DNA of 64,000 nucleotides from Pelagovum pacificum (GCF_016134045.1 NZ_CP065915.1:2604001-2668000), one strand, 5' to 3'; positions 45,168 through 55,218 are shown, counted from the first letter of the stretch. The notes: generated by a model from the letters alone, not told the origin. Numbers and translations are program-made.

Positions 45168-46121
45168 TCAGGCTCCCGCCGCCGTCAGCCGGGAGAGGTC
45201 GTCGTCCGACAGCTCCATCGCCGCCGCTTTCGCGAAGCTCTCGACCTGCGCGACGCTGGTGGCGCTGGCGATCGGCGCGGTGACGCCGTCCTGCGCCATG
45301 AGCCAGGCGAGCGCCACTTCGGCGGGCTGCGCATCATGGCCCTCGGCGACCTCGTTCAGCACGTCGATCAGCCGGGTGCCGCGCTCGGTCAGGTACTTCT
45401 CGACCATGCCCCCGCGCTTGCGCCCTTCGAGGTCGGCCTTGGTGCGGTACTTGCCCGACAGGAAGCCGGCGGCAAGCGAGAAATAGGTGACCACGCCGAT
45501 GTCCTCAGCCTTGCAAAGGTCCTGCAACGGCCCCTCGAAGGAGGCGCGATCGTAAAGGTTGTACTCGGGCTGCACGACCTCGTAGCGCGGCAGCCCTTCC
45601 GCCGCCGCGGTGTCGAGCGCCGCCTTCAGCAGGTCGGCATCGTAGTTCGACGCGCCGATGGTTTTGATCTTGCCGGCCTTGATGAGCGTGTCATAGGCAC
45701 CGAGCGTTTCGGCATGGCTTACGTCCGGATCGGGCCAGTGCGAGAAATAGAGGTCGATCACCTCGATCCCGAGCCGGTCGAGCGACTTGTCGACAGCCCT
45801 GGTGATCCAGTCCTTCGACAGCCCCTTCTCACCCGGACCGCCCATGTCCGAGCCGACCTTCGTGAAGATCTTCACCCGGTCGCGCATCCCGGGCCGCGCG
45901 GCGAGCCAGCGGCCGAGCACCGTCTCGGACTCGCCGCCCGAATGGCCGTCGGCCCATGCCGAGTAGACGTCGGCAGTGTCGATGGTGTCGAAGCCGTGGT
46001 CGACGAAGGCGTCGAGGACGCGGAAGCTCTCCGCCTCGTCCGCAGTCCAGCCGAGCACGTTGCCGCCGAAGACGATCGGGGCGGTCTCGAAGCCGGTGGT
46101 GCCGAGCTTTGCGGTTTTCAT
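45168..46121 (-). CDS. Aldo/keto reductase
   Basis: A 317-residue NADPH-dependent oxidoreductase with the catalytic tetrad D48, Y53, K88 and H128 (DTADVYS, FTKVGSD, FSHWPDP). The C-terminal cofactor part has PIASATSVAQVESF. The ATG at 46121 has AAGGAGA upstream, which I prefer over a frame 14 codons longer. It lies behind the CocE gene and a predicted terminator. Substrate probably a sugar or aldehyde, not resolved. Confidence 0.92.
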   Translation of the reverse strand: MKTAKLGTTGFETAPIVFGGNVLGWTADEAESFRVLDAFVDHGFDTIDTADVYSAWADGHSGGESETVLGRWLAARPGMRDRVKIFTKVGSDMGGPGEKGLSKDWITRAVDKSLDRLGIEVIDLYFSHWPDPDVSHAETLGAYDTLIKAGKIKTIGASNYDADLLKAALDTAAAEGLPRYEVVQPEYNLYDRASFEGPLQDLCKAEDIGVVTYFSLAAGFLSGKYRTKADLEGRKRGGMVEKYLTERGTRLIDVLNEVAEGHDAQPAEVALAWLMAQDGVTAPIASATSVAQVESFAKAAAMELSDDDLSRLTAAGA

Positions 46122-46272
46122 GGTGTCTCTCCTTCTGGGGCGGGCCGCGCTCGGGTCGCGCATCAGTCGATGCCGAACCCGACCGCAGGCCCTGAATGTC
46201 GGGGCCGGGAAACTCCGGCGGGACGAAGCCCTTGAGTTATCCCGGCTTTCCGACGCTTCAAGCGCAGAAGGG

Positions 46273-46314
46273 ATGTGCGCAGTCCGCCGACCGGAAGGGC
46301 CGGCGGCGGCACAT
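46273..46314 (-). terminator. Predicted terminator of the peptide-transport/CocE operon
   Basis: Two stacked stems, ATGTGC/GCACAT (46273-46278 with 46309-46314) and CCGCCG/CGGCGG (46284-46289 with 46301-46306), beginning four bases after the CocE stop. The rest of the 196-base gap to the reductase shows no gene. Confidence 0.5.
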
Positions 46315-46317
46315 GTG

Positions 46318-48318
46318 TCAGTAATCGACCTCGTGGCGCCATTTGCGCTCGAATACCTGCTCCTCGCCCTCGAAGGCCTCGTACTTCGAGACGAGCACCA
46401 TCTTGCCGCCCTCCCAGAACACGTCGGAGGAGGATTTCATCCGCACGGTCCAGTCGTCTCGCGTGAAGTGCTGCTCTCCGACGAAACGGGCGCGGGCGGA
46501 CTGGCCGTCGTCGGGCAGGATGGCATAGCTGTGCCCGCCCTGCCCTCCGATGGTCAGCCCGTCGATGGTCCAGGTCGCCCGCTGGTTCTTCGAGATCACC
46601 TCGACCTGCCCGCTGGCGAGGTCGGTGACGATGTCGCGCGAGATCGAGCCGGGGGCGACCGTCTCGGTCGGAACCGGGCAGGCATGGACCGGCGGGCCGT
46701 ATTCGGGCTGCGTGTGGTCCGTCTCGGGCGGCATCCCCGGCAGGGTGAAGGACAGGCTCGCCGGATCGAAGGTGACCGCGTTGTCCTTGCCCTCGGGCCA
46801 TGCCATCGGCCAGTAGCTCGTCGAGACGGCGAGACGGATGCGGTTGCCGGGGCTGAACTCGTGCGTGACGCCCTTGAGCGGGATCTCGGCCTCGAACATC
46901 TCGCCAGGCGCGACGCCCTCGGGACGCGTCAGCCGACGCAGCGCGAAGGTGATGCGGCCGGAGGTGCCGTCGGGCATCACTTCGTTCAGACGCAGCACGA
47001 CGAGCGCCTTCGGCCCCATGAAGGCCAGACGGGTCTTCAGTACCGGATAACCGACGAGGTACAGCGGCTCGGTCAGCGGCATCGTCTCGAAGCAGACCGA
47101 CTGGCCGTCATCGGCGCGGGCATCGGCCGCGAACTCCGGCCCGTTGCCACCGCCGTCCAGCGGGCACCACTCCCCCCCGTAGGTTCCGAGGCTGAGCGGC
47201 GAGTCGACCATGATCGCCTTCTCCGTCGCCGTGCCGCCGGACAGCGACAGCCGCCGGTCGTCGAGCGTGAACACCTGGTCCTCCTGCGTCGGCGGCCAGG
47301 ACGGCAGGCCGATCCAGCGGCCGCCGATCTCGGGGTTGCGGGTGTCGGGCTCGGGATCCTTGCCGAGCCACAGCTGCAACTGCGGCTCGTCCATGATCCC
47401 GGTGTCCTCGTCCATGAGCCAGTGGCGCCACCAGCGCATGCACTCCTGCAGGAAGCCGATCTTCGGCCCAGGCTGACCCCACGTCGGATACATGTGCGTC
47501 CAGGGGCCGATCAGGGCCTTCTTGGGCGCGGACAGGTTCTCCATCAGGCGCAGGATCGGGTCGGTGTAGCCGTCGACCCAGCCGCCCACGGCCCAGACGG
47601 CGCAGGTGATGTCGTCGTAATCCTCGCAGACCGAACCATGCTTCCAGAACTCGTCGTACTCCGTGTGCTGCATCCACGTGGCGAGCGGCGGCTCGTCGAT
47701 GCCGTTCAGGCGGTTCAGCCAGATCTCCTTCCAGCGGTCGCCGACGTGCTTGGGGTCGGCCGGCCGGCCGAGCTGCGCGAACAGGCCGTTGCCCCACTGC
47801 ATCCCGTCCGACAGCAGCGTGCCGCCCATGTAATGGACGTCGTCCGTGTAGCGATTGTCGGTCGAACAGGCCGTCACGATGGCCTTCAGCGCAGGCGGGC
47901 GGCGCGCGGCGATCTGGAGGCCCGCGAAACCGCCCCACGAGATGCCGATCAGACCGACGCTGCCGTTGCACCAGTCCTGGCTGGCGAACCACTCGATCAC
48001 CTCGCAGGCGTCGTCCTGTTCCTGCTTGAGATACTCGTCATGCAGCAGCCCGTCCGAGTTGCCCGAGCCCCGGATGTCGACCCGCGCGGCGGCGATGCCG
48101 CTCTCGGCGAAGTAGCCGTGCATCATGCTGTCGGCGAGCGCGGTGCCGTCCGATTGACGGTAGGGGATCCACTCGAGCACGAGCGGCACCTTTTCGGCCA
48201 GCGGCTTTTCAGGCAGCCAGAGACGGGCGTGCAGGATGGTGCCGTCTGACAGCGGGATCTTGATCTGCTGAAATGGCGCGGGCGTGTCGCTGGTGACGCT
48301 CACCGAATAGTTCTGCAT
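46318..48318 (-). CDS. CocE/NonD family serine hydrolase
   Basis: A 666-residue X-Pro dipeptidyl-peptidase/cocaine-esterase family hydrolase. Triad by motif: S127 in GISWGG, D249 in GGWVDGY and H275 in GPWTHMYP; a C-terminal jelly-roll domain follows (from about 390). Characterised members cleave cocaine, alpha-amino-acid esters or beta-lactam acyl groups, or X-Pro dipeptides. No signal peptide, so cytoplasmic. ATG at 48318 with AAGGA nine bases upstream. It is last in an operon with a peptide-type importer and an MFS transporter, so it probably hydrolyses the imported compound. Confidence 0.91.
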   Translation of the reverse strand: MQNYSVSVTSDTPAPFQQIKIPLSDGTILHARLWLPEKPLAEKVPLVLEWIPYRQSDGTALADSMMHGYFAESGIAAARVDIRGSGNSDGLLHDEYLKQEQDDACEVIEWFASQDWCNGSVGLIGISWGGFAGLQIAARRPPALKAIVTACSTDNRYTDDVHYMGGTLLSDGMQWGNGLFAQLGRPADPKHVGDRWKEIWLNRLNGIDEPPLATWMQHTEYDEFWKHGSVCEDYDDITCAVWAVGGWVDGYTDPILRLMENLSAPKKALIGPWTHMYPTWGQPGPKIGFLQECMRWWRHWLMDEDTGIMDEPQLQLWLGKDPEPDTRNPEIGGRWIGLPSWPPTQEDQVFTLDDRRLSLSGGTATEKAIMVDSPLSLGTYGGEWCPLDGGGNGPEFAADARADDGQSVCFETMPLTEPLYLVGYPVLKTRLAFMGPKALVVLRLNEVMPDGTSGRITFALRRLTRPEGVAPGEMFEAEIPLKGVTHEFSPGNRIRLAVSTSYWPMAWPEGKDNAVTFDPASLSFTLPGMPPETDHTQPEYGPPVHACPVPTETVAPGSISRDIVTDLASGQVEVISKNQRATWTIDGLTIGGQGGHSYAILPDDGQSARARFVGEQHFTRDDWTVRMKSSSDVFWEGGKMVLVSKYEAFEGEEQVFERKWRHEVDY

Positions 48319-48352
48319 GGGAATGTCCTTCTGGTCGTTTGGCCCGGTCCGC

Positions 48353-49669
48353 TCACGGAGCCGGGGGAATGGAGCGCGCGGCCTGGGCCGAGATGCGTTC
48401 TGGATTGCTGGTCGGGCCGTCGTCGAGCAGCCCGTCGGGATGGCGCAGGCGGTGCCACGCGGCTCCGAGCGCGGTGGCCGTGCAGAGCAGTCCGCCGATG
48501 ACGAACACCGCCGGCATCCCGATCAGGCTGGCGAGCCCCCCGGCGACGAGGGAGCCTATCGGCACGGTGCCGAGCATCATCATCGAATAGATCGCCATCA
48601 CCCGCCCCCGCATCCCCGGCGGCGCGAAGTGCTGGAGCATCGTGTTGCTGGCGAGGTTCTGGGACAGGATCGCGAAGCCCATCGGCAGCGCGAAGAGGCA
48701 CGTCAGCCAGACGCTGCGCGACAGGCCCATGCCGATCAGCAGAAGGCCGAGCGCGAAGGAGGACCAGACCGGCCAGAAGCGCATCGACTCCAGCCGGTCG
48801 TTGAAGGTCAGCGTCAGCCCCGCCGCGACCGCGCCGATGCCCGAAACGCTCATCAACAGTCCCGCGAGGCTGGCGTCGGCGCCCAGCATATCGCCCGCCA
48901 GCACCGGCAGGAACGAGAAGTAGGGCACCGAGGTGAAGCTGCAGATCCCGACGAGGATCAGGATCCGCGCCGCCTCCGCGTGGGAGCGCACGAAGGCGAG
49001 CCCCTTTCGCATGTCCTCGAAGAAACGCCCGCGCGAGGTCGGCTCGGGACGGGGCAGCTTCATCGTGGCGATCACGTAGATCGGCGCGATGAAGGCGACC
49101 GCCTTGAGCGCGAAGGCCCAGCCCTCGCCCGCCCATGCCGCGACCACGCCGCCGATCGCCGGCCCGACGAGACGGGCGGAGTTGAACAGCAGCGAGTTCA
49201 GCGCCAGCGCGTTGCGCAGGTCTTCCTGCGGCACCAGTTCGGCCACGAGCGTATGGCGGGCCGGGCTCTCGAACGCCTGCACGATGCCGATGGCGGGGGT
49301 GAGCAGCAGCATGACGAGGATCGTGACGCTGTCGGTGATCGACAGGATCGCCAGGAGGCTCACGAAACAGAAGTTCAGCCCGAGCAGGATCAGCAGCAGC
49401 TTCCGCCGGTCCACCCGGTCGATCACGGTCCCCGTCAGCGGCCCCAGAAGGAACGTCGGGCCGAGGTCGCAGAGCGCCAGCACACCCAGCATGAAGGGCG
49501 AGGCCGAGAGCCGCCACATCAGCCAGCCGAGCGCGATGGAGTGGATCCAGTTGCCCACCACCATCGGGATCTGGGCATAGAAATATCGCTTGTAGGCGGG
49601 TTGCCTGAGGGCACGGAAGGCGCGCTGCCAGCGATCTATCGCCGGGGTCTGCACGGACGGACTGGACAA
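48353..49669 (-). CDS. MFS transporter (EntS/MFS_3-like)
   Basis: A 438-residue twelve-helix transporter. DRVDRRK and the extended ALALNSLLFNSARLVGPAIGG motif match the MFS_3/EntS-like exporter group. Start is a TTG at 49669 with AGGAG seven bases upstream. It lies between a peptide-type binding protein and the CocE hydrolase, so it may export a hydrolysis product or the toxic parent compound. Direction and substrate are inferred. Confidence 0.9.
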   Translation of the reverse strand: MSSPSVQTPAIDRWQRAFRALRQPAYKRYFYAQIPMVVGNWIHSIALGWLMWRLSASPFMLGVLALCDLGPTFLLGPLTGTVIDRVDRRKLLLILLGLNFCFVSLLAILSITDSVTILVMLLLTPAIGIVQAFESPARHTLVAELVPQEDLRNALALNSLLFNSARLVGPAIGGVVAAWAGEGWAFALKAVAFIAPIYVIATMKLPRPEPTSRGRFFEDMRKGLAFVRSHAEAARILILVGICSFTSVPYFSFLPVLAGDMLGADASLAGLLMSVSGIGAVAAGLTLTFNDRLESMRFWPVWSSFALGLLLIGMGLSRSVWLTCLFALPMGFAILSQNLASNTMLQHFAPPGMRGRVMAIYSMMMLGTVPIGSLVAGGLASLIGMPAVFVIGGLLCTATALGAAWHRLRHPDGLLDDGPTSNPERISAQAARSIPPAP

Positions 49670-49724
49670 GGGGGGTCTCCTGCCGGGCGCGACGGTCCGG
49701 TTTGCTTGGTGGTCTGGAATTGGT

Positions 49725-49763
49725 CCTCCGGCGGACGGGCAAGGGGATGCCGCCCGCCGGAGG
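49725..49763 (-). terminator. Intercistronic stem-loop after the peptide-binding-protein gene
   Basis: Ten-pair stem CCTCCGGCGG with CCGCCGGAGG, with a smaller inner stem GGCA/TGCC. It begins ten bases after the binding-protein stop (49773) and precedes the MFS gene. It probably stabilises the upstream message or limits read-through. Confidence 0.6.
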
Positions 49764-49772
49764 CAGGGGACA

Positions 49773-51338
49773 TCACTCGGTTCCGGTGAAGTCCCGCAGC
49801 AGGGCCCACTGGGCGTCCGCGCTGTAGGCGGGGTCGACGTCGGGCGCCGACACCCACGCGTTCACACCGTGGTAAAGGAAGACGTAGGCGCCGGTTTCCT
49901 CGAGCTGGTTCTGGAGGTCGATGTACATCTCGGCGCGGGCGGCCTCGTCCGTCTCTTCGGCGGCGGCGGCGTTCTGCGCGTCCCACTCCTCGGAACAGGT
50001 GCGCTGGAAGTTCCAGACGCCGACCTGGCTGCAGGTGAACCACTCGGTGACCCAGCTCGGGTCGGGGGCGGTGGTGAAGGTCGAGAAGAAGAGCTCGATC
50101 TCCTTGTAGGTGCCGCCCTCGTTATCCTGCTGCTGCGCGGTCAGCGTCGCCCCGTCCATCGACCGGATCTCGAGCGAGATGCCGGCGGCGGCGAGGTGCG
50201 CCTGGATCACCTGCGCGGCGATCAGCAGGTCCGGATCGCCGCCGAAGGACAGCGTGACCGACAGGCCCTCCGCCCCGGCCCCGGCCAGCAGCGCCTGCGC
50301 CGCCTCGGGATCGTAGCCGTAGATGTTGCTCTCCCGCGCGCCGAGCAGCGGCGGCGGCACGACGCCGTAGGCCGGGGTGACCGCCTCGCCGAAGGTGGCC
50401 AGCACGACTTCCGCCGGGTTGATCGCCTGCTGGATGGCGCGGCGCACGCGAACGTCCTGCAGCTTCTCGTTCTCGACGTTCATGCCCAGCCACGTGTAGG
50501 CCAGCGCCGGCTTGACGACGAGGTTGTCGGCCTCCGGGTCGCGGGTGACGATCGAGTTCACCGCGATCTGCGTCACGTCGAGGTCACCGGCGTCGAACGC
50601 GGTCTCGGCGGCGGTCAGATCGTCGATCGGCAGGATCTCGATCGTGTCGTAATAGGGCTCCGGCCCGGTCCAGCCGGGGTTGCGCACCAGCCTGATGATC
50701 TCGCGCGGGCGCCATTCGCCGATCTGGTAGGGCCCGGAACAGGCGAGCGGGTCCGTCTCGATGTTCGGGCTGCCGGACGCCTCCATCGCAGCCTTCGAGA
50801 CGATCAGGCCCGAGGCGTGGGGCATGGTCGAGGTCAGGAGCGGCGCGAACGGCTGCTTGAGATGGATGATGCCGCTGTAGGTGTCGGTCACCTCGACGGA
50901 GTCGAGCGCCACCCAATCGGAGCCGTAGACCGCGTTCACTGCCGGATCGAGGAACCGCTCGTAGGAGAACTTCACGTCCTCGGCCGTCAGCTCGCCGAAG
51001 TCGTTGGTGAACATGATGCCCGGCCGCAGGGTGAAGGCGATGTTCAGCGGGTCGCTGTCGTCGATGCTCTCGGCCGCGTCGAGCTGCCAGCCCCACTCGT
51101 CGCCGGAGGTGTAGCGCACGAGGCCGGCGTAGATCGCGAACATGATGGTCTCGTCGTACCAGCCGCCGCGCGTGGCGGGATCGAGCCGGCGGATGTCTCC
51201 GTCGTTGCGGATGCGCAGCGTCCGGCCTTCCTGCGAGATCGCCGCGCCGACGGCCAGCAGGTTGCCCGCCGACATCGCGAGGCCCCCTGCCCCGAGTGTC
51301 TTCATCAGCTGGCGTCGGTTGAGTTTGAATTCGGTCAC
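49773..51338 (-). CDS. Peptide-type ABC transporter binding protein (family 5), Tat-exported
   Basis: A 521-residue DppA/OppA-like binding protein. The N-terminus LNRRQLMKTLGAGGLAMSAG is a twin-arginine signal, so the protein is probably exported folded. Family features are RIRNDGDIRRLDPATRGG near the mature start and GPYQIGEWRPREIIRLVRNP. It overlaps the preceding ATPase by four bases and is the fifth gene after two permeases and two ATPases, an unusual position since binding proteins usually come first. Substrate may be a peptide or an amino-acid ester. Confidence 0.91.
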   Translation of the reverse strand: MTEFKLNRRQLMKTLGAGGLAMSAGNLLAVGAAISQEGRTLRIRNDGDIRRLDPATRGGWYDETIMFAIYAGLVRYTSGDEWGWQLDAAESIDDSDPLNIAFTLRPGIMFTNDFGELTAEDVKFSYERFLDPAVNAVYGSDWVALDSVEVTDTYSGIIHLKQPFAPLLTSTMPHASGLIVSKAAMEASGSPNIETDPLACSGPYQIGEWRPREIIRLVRNPGWTGPEPYYDTIEILPIDDLTAAETAFDAGDLDVTQIAVNSIVTRDPEADNLVVKPALAYTWLGMNVENEKLQDVRVRRAIQQAINPAEVVLATFGEAVTPAYGVVPPPLLGARESNIYGYDPEAAQALLAGAGAEGLSVTLSFGGDPDLLIAAQVIQAHLAAAGISLEIRSMDGATLTAQQQDNEGGTYKEIELFFSTFTTAPDPSWVTEWFTCSQVGVWNFQRTCSEEWDAQNAAAAEETDEAARAEMYIDLQNQLEETGAYVFLYHGVNAWVSAPDVDPAYSADAQWALLRDFTGTE

Positions 51339-52369
51339 GTCGATACCTCCAGGTCAGGTCCTGTTGTTGTCGGTTTCTTGGATTGGGCGGCTGCGCCCGC
51401 CATCACCGCCTCGGCGAAATGGCAGGCCACGATGTGTTTGCCGCCGAGGCTGCGCAGCGATGGCGCCTCGGTGCGGCAGCGGTCGGCGACGAGCGGGCAG
51501 CGCGTGTGGAATTCGCACCCTTTCGGCCGGGAGGTCAGGCTCGGGACTTCTCCCTTGATGGGCGTGCTGATGCCGCCCTTGCGCCGCGCGCCGAGAAGCG
51601 CACGGGTGTAGGGATGGGCGGGCCGGGCGAAAATCTCGGTCGACGGGCCCGTCTCGACGATCCGGCCGAGGTACATGATCGCGATCCGGTCGGTGACGTG
51701 TCGCGCCACGGCGAGGTTGTGGGTGATCAGCAGGAAGCTGATCCCGAGCCGCGCCTGCAGGTCGTTCAGAAGGTTCAGAAGTTCGCCCTGCACCGACAGG
51801 TCGAGCCCCGCCGTCGGCTCGTCCGCGATCACCAGCGACGGGTCGAGCGCGAGCGCCCGCGCCACGGTCGCCCGCCGCGCCTGCCCGCCCGACACCTCGT
51901 GCGGGAAGCGGTCGGCGAATTCCTCGCCGAGGCCGACCTGCGCCAGGAGCTCCACCGCCTTCGCGCGGCGGTCGCCGTTGAGCATCCGGTGGATCACCAG
52001 CGGCTCCGTCACCGAGGTGCCGATCCGCATCCGGGGGTCGAGCGCTGCGACCGGGTCCTGGAACATCAGGCCGACGTCGCGGCGCATCCGGTCCCAGGTC
52101 GCGCCGCCCTGCATCGAGGTCGCCTCCTCCCCGATCCGGATCGTCCCGCCCGAGATCGGCGCCAGCCCGACCGCCGCGCGGCCGAGTGTCGTCTTGCCCG
52201 AGCCACTCTCGCCGATCAGCCCCAATGTCTCGCCCGGCGCGATGTGCAGGCTCGTGCCCGGCAGGATCGTCACCTCGCGCGGCCCACCGGCGAGGCGCGA
52301 CAGGATCGACCCGGAGGGATAGCGCACGGCGAGGTCGTTGATCTCGAGCAGCGGAATGGCTTGGCTCAT
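51335..52369 (-). CDS. Peptide-type ABC transporter ATPase (OppF/DppF-like)
   Basis: A 344-residue ATPase: Walker A GESGSGKTT (53-61), signature VSGGQARR, Walker B LVIADEP and the oligopeptide C-terminal cysteine motif (KGCEFHTRCPLVADRC). The Q-loop and signature are normal, but ARR replaces the usual QRQR/QRV. Overlaps both neighbours by four bases. Confidence 0.93.
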   Translation of the reverse strand: MSQAIPLLEINDLAVRYPSGSILSRLAGGPREVTILPGTSLHIAPGETLGLIGESGSGKTTLGRAAVGLAPISGGTIRIGEEATSMQGGATWDRMRRDVGLMFQDPVAALDPRMRIGTSVTEPLVIHRMLNGDRRAKAVELLAQVGLGEEFADRFPHEVSGGQARRATVARALALDPSLVIADEPTAGLDLSVQGELLNLLNDLQARLGISFLLITHNLAVARHVTDRIAIMYLGRIVETGPSTEIFARPAHPYTRALLGARRKGGISTPIKGEVPSLTSRPKGCEFHTRCPLVADRCRTEAPSLRSLGGKHIVACHFAEAVMAGAAAQSKKPTTTGPDLEVST

Positions 52370-53337
52370 GCGGGCTCCTCCACCAGAAGGCAGGCGGCGG
52401 TGCGGCCCGGTCCGGCATTTCGCAGCGCGGGATCCTTGGTGCGGCAGGCGGCCATCGCCTCCGGACAGCGGGGCGCGAAGACGCAGCCGTCCGGCCGGTC
52501 GTCGGGCGGCGGCACCGTGCCGGGGATGGTCGGCAGGTTTCGGGTCGCCACCTCGATCTCCGCCGGATCGCAGGCGAGCAGCGCCTTGGTGTAGGGATGC
52601 TTCGGCGCGGTGAAGATCTCGGCCACCGGACCGGCCTCGACCACCTCCCCCGCATAGAGCACCGCGACCTTGTCGCAGAGCCGCCGGACCACGCCCATGT
52701 CGTGGGTGATGAAGACCACCGCGCCCTCGATCGCCTCGCGCGCCTCGCGGATCAGTTCAATGATCTGGTCCTCGGTCGTCGCATCGAGCGCGGTCGTCGG
52801 CTCGTCCGCGATCAGCAGGCGCGGCGCGACCAGAAGCGCGGCGGCGATGGCGACCCGCTGCCGGATGCCGCCCGAGAGCTGATGGGGGAACTGCTTCATC
52901 CGCATCTCCGGATCGGACAGGCCGACCTGCTTCAGCATCTCCGTCGCCCGCGCCCAGCGCGCCTTGCGGTCGAGGTCGCTGCGCCAGTGCTGGAACTCGA
53001 CCAGTTGCCGGCCGATCCGCACGACGGGGTTGAGCGAGGTGAAGGGATCCTGCGCGATGGTCGCGATCGACGCGCCGAGCAGCCTGCGCCGCGCGTCGGG
53101 CGCCATCGCCGCGATGTCGGTGCCCTCGAACCGGATCGCGCCGTCGACGCGCGCCGACTTCGGCAGCAGCCCGGTCATCGCGGCGGCGAGGCTCGACTTG
53201 CCCGACCCGCTTTCGCCGACGAGGCCGAGCGTCTCGCCCTCCTCCACGGTCAGGGTCACGTTGCGCACCGCCGGGGCGACCTTCGGGTCGCGCGAGTAGC
53301 GGATCGAAACGGCGGTGAGATCGAGAACGGCGGTCAT
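52366..53337 (-). CDS. Peptide-type ABC transporter ATPase (OppD/DppD-like)
   Basis: A 323-residue ATPase: Walker A GESGSGKSS (41-49), signature LSGGIRQR, Walker B LLIADEP and the C-terminal cysteine-rich motif (DGCVFAPRCPEAMAAC), which in this family can hold an iron-sulfur cluster. The ATG at 53337 overlaps the permease stop (ATGA). Pairs with the OppF-like ATPase. Confidence 0.93.
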   Translation of the reverse strand: MTAVLDLTAVSIRYSRDPKVAPAVRNVTLTVEEGETLGLVGESGSGKSSLAAAMTGLLPKSARVDGAIRFEGTDIAAMAPDARRRLLGASIATIAQDPFTSLNPVVRIGRQLVEFQHWRSDLDRKARWARATEMLKQVGLSDPEMRMKQFPHQLSGGIRQRVAIAAALLVAPRLLIADEPTTALDATTEDQIIELIREAREAIEGAVVFITHDMGVVRRLCDKVAVLYAGEVVEAGPVAEIFTAPKHPYTKALLACDPAEIEVATRNLPTIPGTVPPPDDRPDGCVFAPRCPEAMAACRTKDPALRNAGPGRTAACLLVEEPA

Positions 53338-54233
53338 TTGCGGCCTCCCGCGGCCTTGGGATCGAGCGCGTCGCGCAGGCTCTCTCCGAAGAAGGTGAAG
53401 GCGATGGTGGCGAAGATGATCGGCAGGCCGGCCGTCATCGCGATGTGCGGCGCCTGGCGAAGGTAGGCGTAGCCTTCCGACAGCATGGTGCCCCAGCTCG
53501 CCTCGGGCGGCTGGACGCCCTGACCGAGGAACGACAGCCCGGACTCGATGCCGATGACTGCGGGGATGTCCATCGCGACCAGCACGAGGATCGGCCCGAT
53601 AAGGTTGGGCAGCAGGTGCGTCACGCCCAGTCGCAGCTTCGAGGCGCCCATCGCCTGCGCCGCAATGATGTAGTCGGCGTTGCGCAGCACCAGCACCTGA
53701 TTGCGCACGACCCGGAAGTAGCCCGGCGCCATCGAGATCGTGATGACGGTGATGAGCGTCACCATCGACGGCCCGTAGATCGACACGAGCGCGAGCGCGA
53801 ACAGCACAAGAGGCAGCGCCTTCAGCGAGTCGTTGAGCAGCACCAGCAGGCTGTCGAGCCACTTCGGCCCGAGCCCCGAGATCATACCGAGCGCGATCCC
53901 GACCGCCAGCGCCCCGAAGGTGCCGGACAGCGCGACGCGCATCGCGGTGCGGGTGCCGTAGATGATCCGGCTCAGCACATCGCGGCCCAGCTGGTCGGTG
54001 CCCAGCCAGTGCGCGAGCGACGGCCCCTGCATCCGCTCGAGCGGCGAGATCGCGATCGGATCGTAGGGCGCAACCAGCGGCGCGAAGATCGCGGCGAGGA
54101 ACATCACGACGATGAAAGAGAGTGATGTCGCGCCGACCGGGTTCTTCAGCAGCCGGCCGAGGATCGCGGCGGCGGGCCGGGCCTTGGCGCGGCGGGCTTT
54201 GGCGGGGGGCATGGTGGCGGTGATGTCGGTCAT
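53334..54233 (-). CDS. Peptide-type ABC transporter permease (DppC-like)
   Basis: A 299-residue permease with a cytoplasmic N-terminal part (OppC_N), about six helices, GTDQLGRDVLSRIIYGTR typical of DppC, and coupling loop AAQAMGASKLRLGVTHLLP. The ATG at 54233 lies five bases after the DppB-like stop. It forms the channel with the permease at 54239. Confidence 0.93.
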   Translation of the reverse strand: MTDITATMPPAKARRAKARPAAAILGRLLKNPVGATSLSFIVVMFLAAIFAPLVAPYDPIAISPLERMQGPSLAHWLGTDQLGRDVLSRIIYGTRTAMRVALSGTFGALAVGIALGMISGLGPKWLDSLLVLLNDSLKALPLVLFALALVSIYGPSMVTLITVITISMAPGYFRVVRNQVLVLRNADYIIAAQAMGASKLRLGVTHLLPNLIGPILVLVAMDIPAVIGIESGLSFLGQGVQPPEASWGTMLSEGYAYLRQAPHIAMTAGLPIIFATIAFTFFGESLRDALDPKAAGGRK

Positions 54234-54238
54234 CCGTC

Positions 54239-55183
54239 TCACCCCTGTTCCGCCACGCGCGGGTCGAGCAGCGCGATCGCCGCGTCGGCGAGAAAGTTCG
54301 CCGCGACATAGAGCGCCGTCGTCACCACCACCGAGCCGAAGAGAACCGGGAAGTTCCGGCTGATGACCGCATCGTAGGCGAGGCTGCCGAGGCCGGGCCG
54401 TGCGAAGACCACTTCGACCAGCACCGCACCCGACAGCAGGTTGCCCATACCAACGCCGAGGACCGACAGGACCGGCACCACCGCGATCGGCAGCACGAAG
54501 CGCATCGCGATGCGGAAGTCGGAGACGCCGAAGGCGCGGTATGTCTTGACGTGGTTCTCGCCCAGCACCTCCAGCATGGAGACCCGCACCAGCCGCGCGA
54601 TATAGCCGACCCACGCGATCCCGACGGCGAGCGATGGCAGCACGAGGTGGCTGATCTGGTCGCCGAGGTCGCCCGGCTCCCCTGCGCCGATGGCGGGGAA
54701 CCACTTCAGAGTGACGGCGAACAGCATCAGCCCGTAGATCGCCATCAGGAACGCCGGCAACGCGACGACCGAGGTCGAGATGATACCGACGATCCGGTCG
54801 ATCCAGCTGTTCGGCTTCAGCGCCGACCACACGCCGAGCGGCAGCCCCACGACGATCGCCCAGCCAAGCCCGGTGATGGCGAGCACCACGGTGCGCGGCA
54901 GCGCCGCAAAGACGAGATCGGTCACCGGCCGCTGCGACAGCAGATCGGTTCCCATGTCGCCCTGCAGCAGCGACAGTATGTAGTTGATCGCCTGTACGAA
55001 AAGCGGATCGTCGAGGCCCATCCGCTCGCGGAACGCCTCCTTCTGAAGCTCCGTCGCACGAGGGCCGAGCGCGATCGTCGCCGGGTCGCCCGGCACCGCG
55101 TAGATCAGCAGGAACAGGACCATGAGCGCGATCACCAGCACCGTCAGGGCCAGCAGGAATCGTCGTGTCAGGTAAGTCGCCAT
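54239..55183 (-). CDS. Peptide-type ABC transporter permease (DppB-like)
   Basis: A 314-residue permease, first gene of the importer operon. The N-terminus YLTRRFLLALTVLVIALMV is typical of DppB proteins, followed by a periplasmic region with RERMGLDDPLFVQAINYI. ATG at 55183 with AAGGGA five bases upstream. It is divergent from a GntR regulator across a 153-base gap that holds two palindromes. Confidence 0.93.
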   Translation of the reverse strand: MATYLTRRFLLALTVLVIALMVLFLLIYAVPGDPATIALGPRATELQKEAFRERMGLDDPLFVQAINYILSLLQGDMGTDLLSQRPVTDLVFAALPRTVVLAITGLGWAIVVGLPLGVWSALKPNSWIDRIVGIISTSVVALPAFLMAIYGLMLFAVTLKWFPAIGAGEPGDLGDQISHLVLPSLAVGIAWVGYIARLVRVSMLEVLGENHVKTYRAFGVSDFRIAMRFVLPIAVVPVLSVLGVGMGNLLSGAVLVEVVFARPGLGSLAYDAVISRNFPVLFGSVVVTTALYVAANFLADAAIALLDPRVAEQG

Positions 55184-55218
55184 ATCGTCCCTTCGCGTCG
55201 CGCCAGTGCCGCAATCTG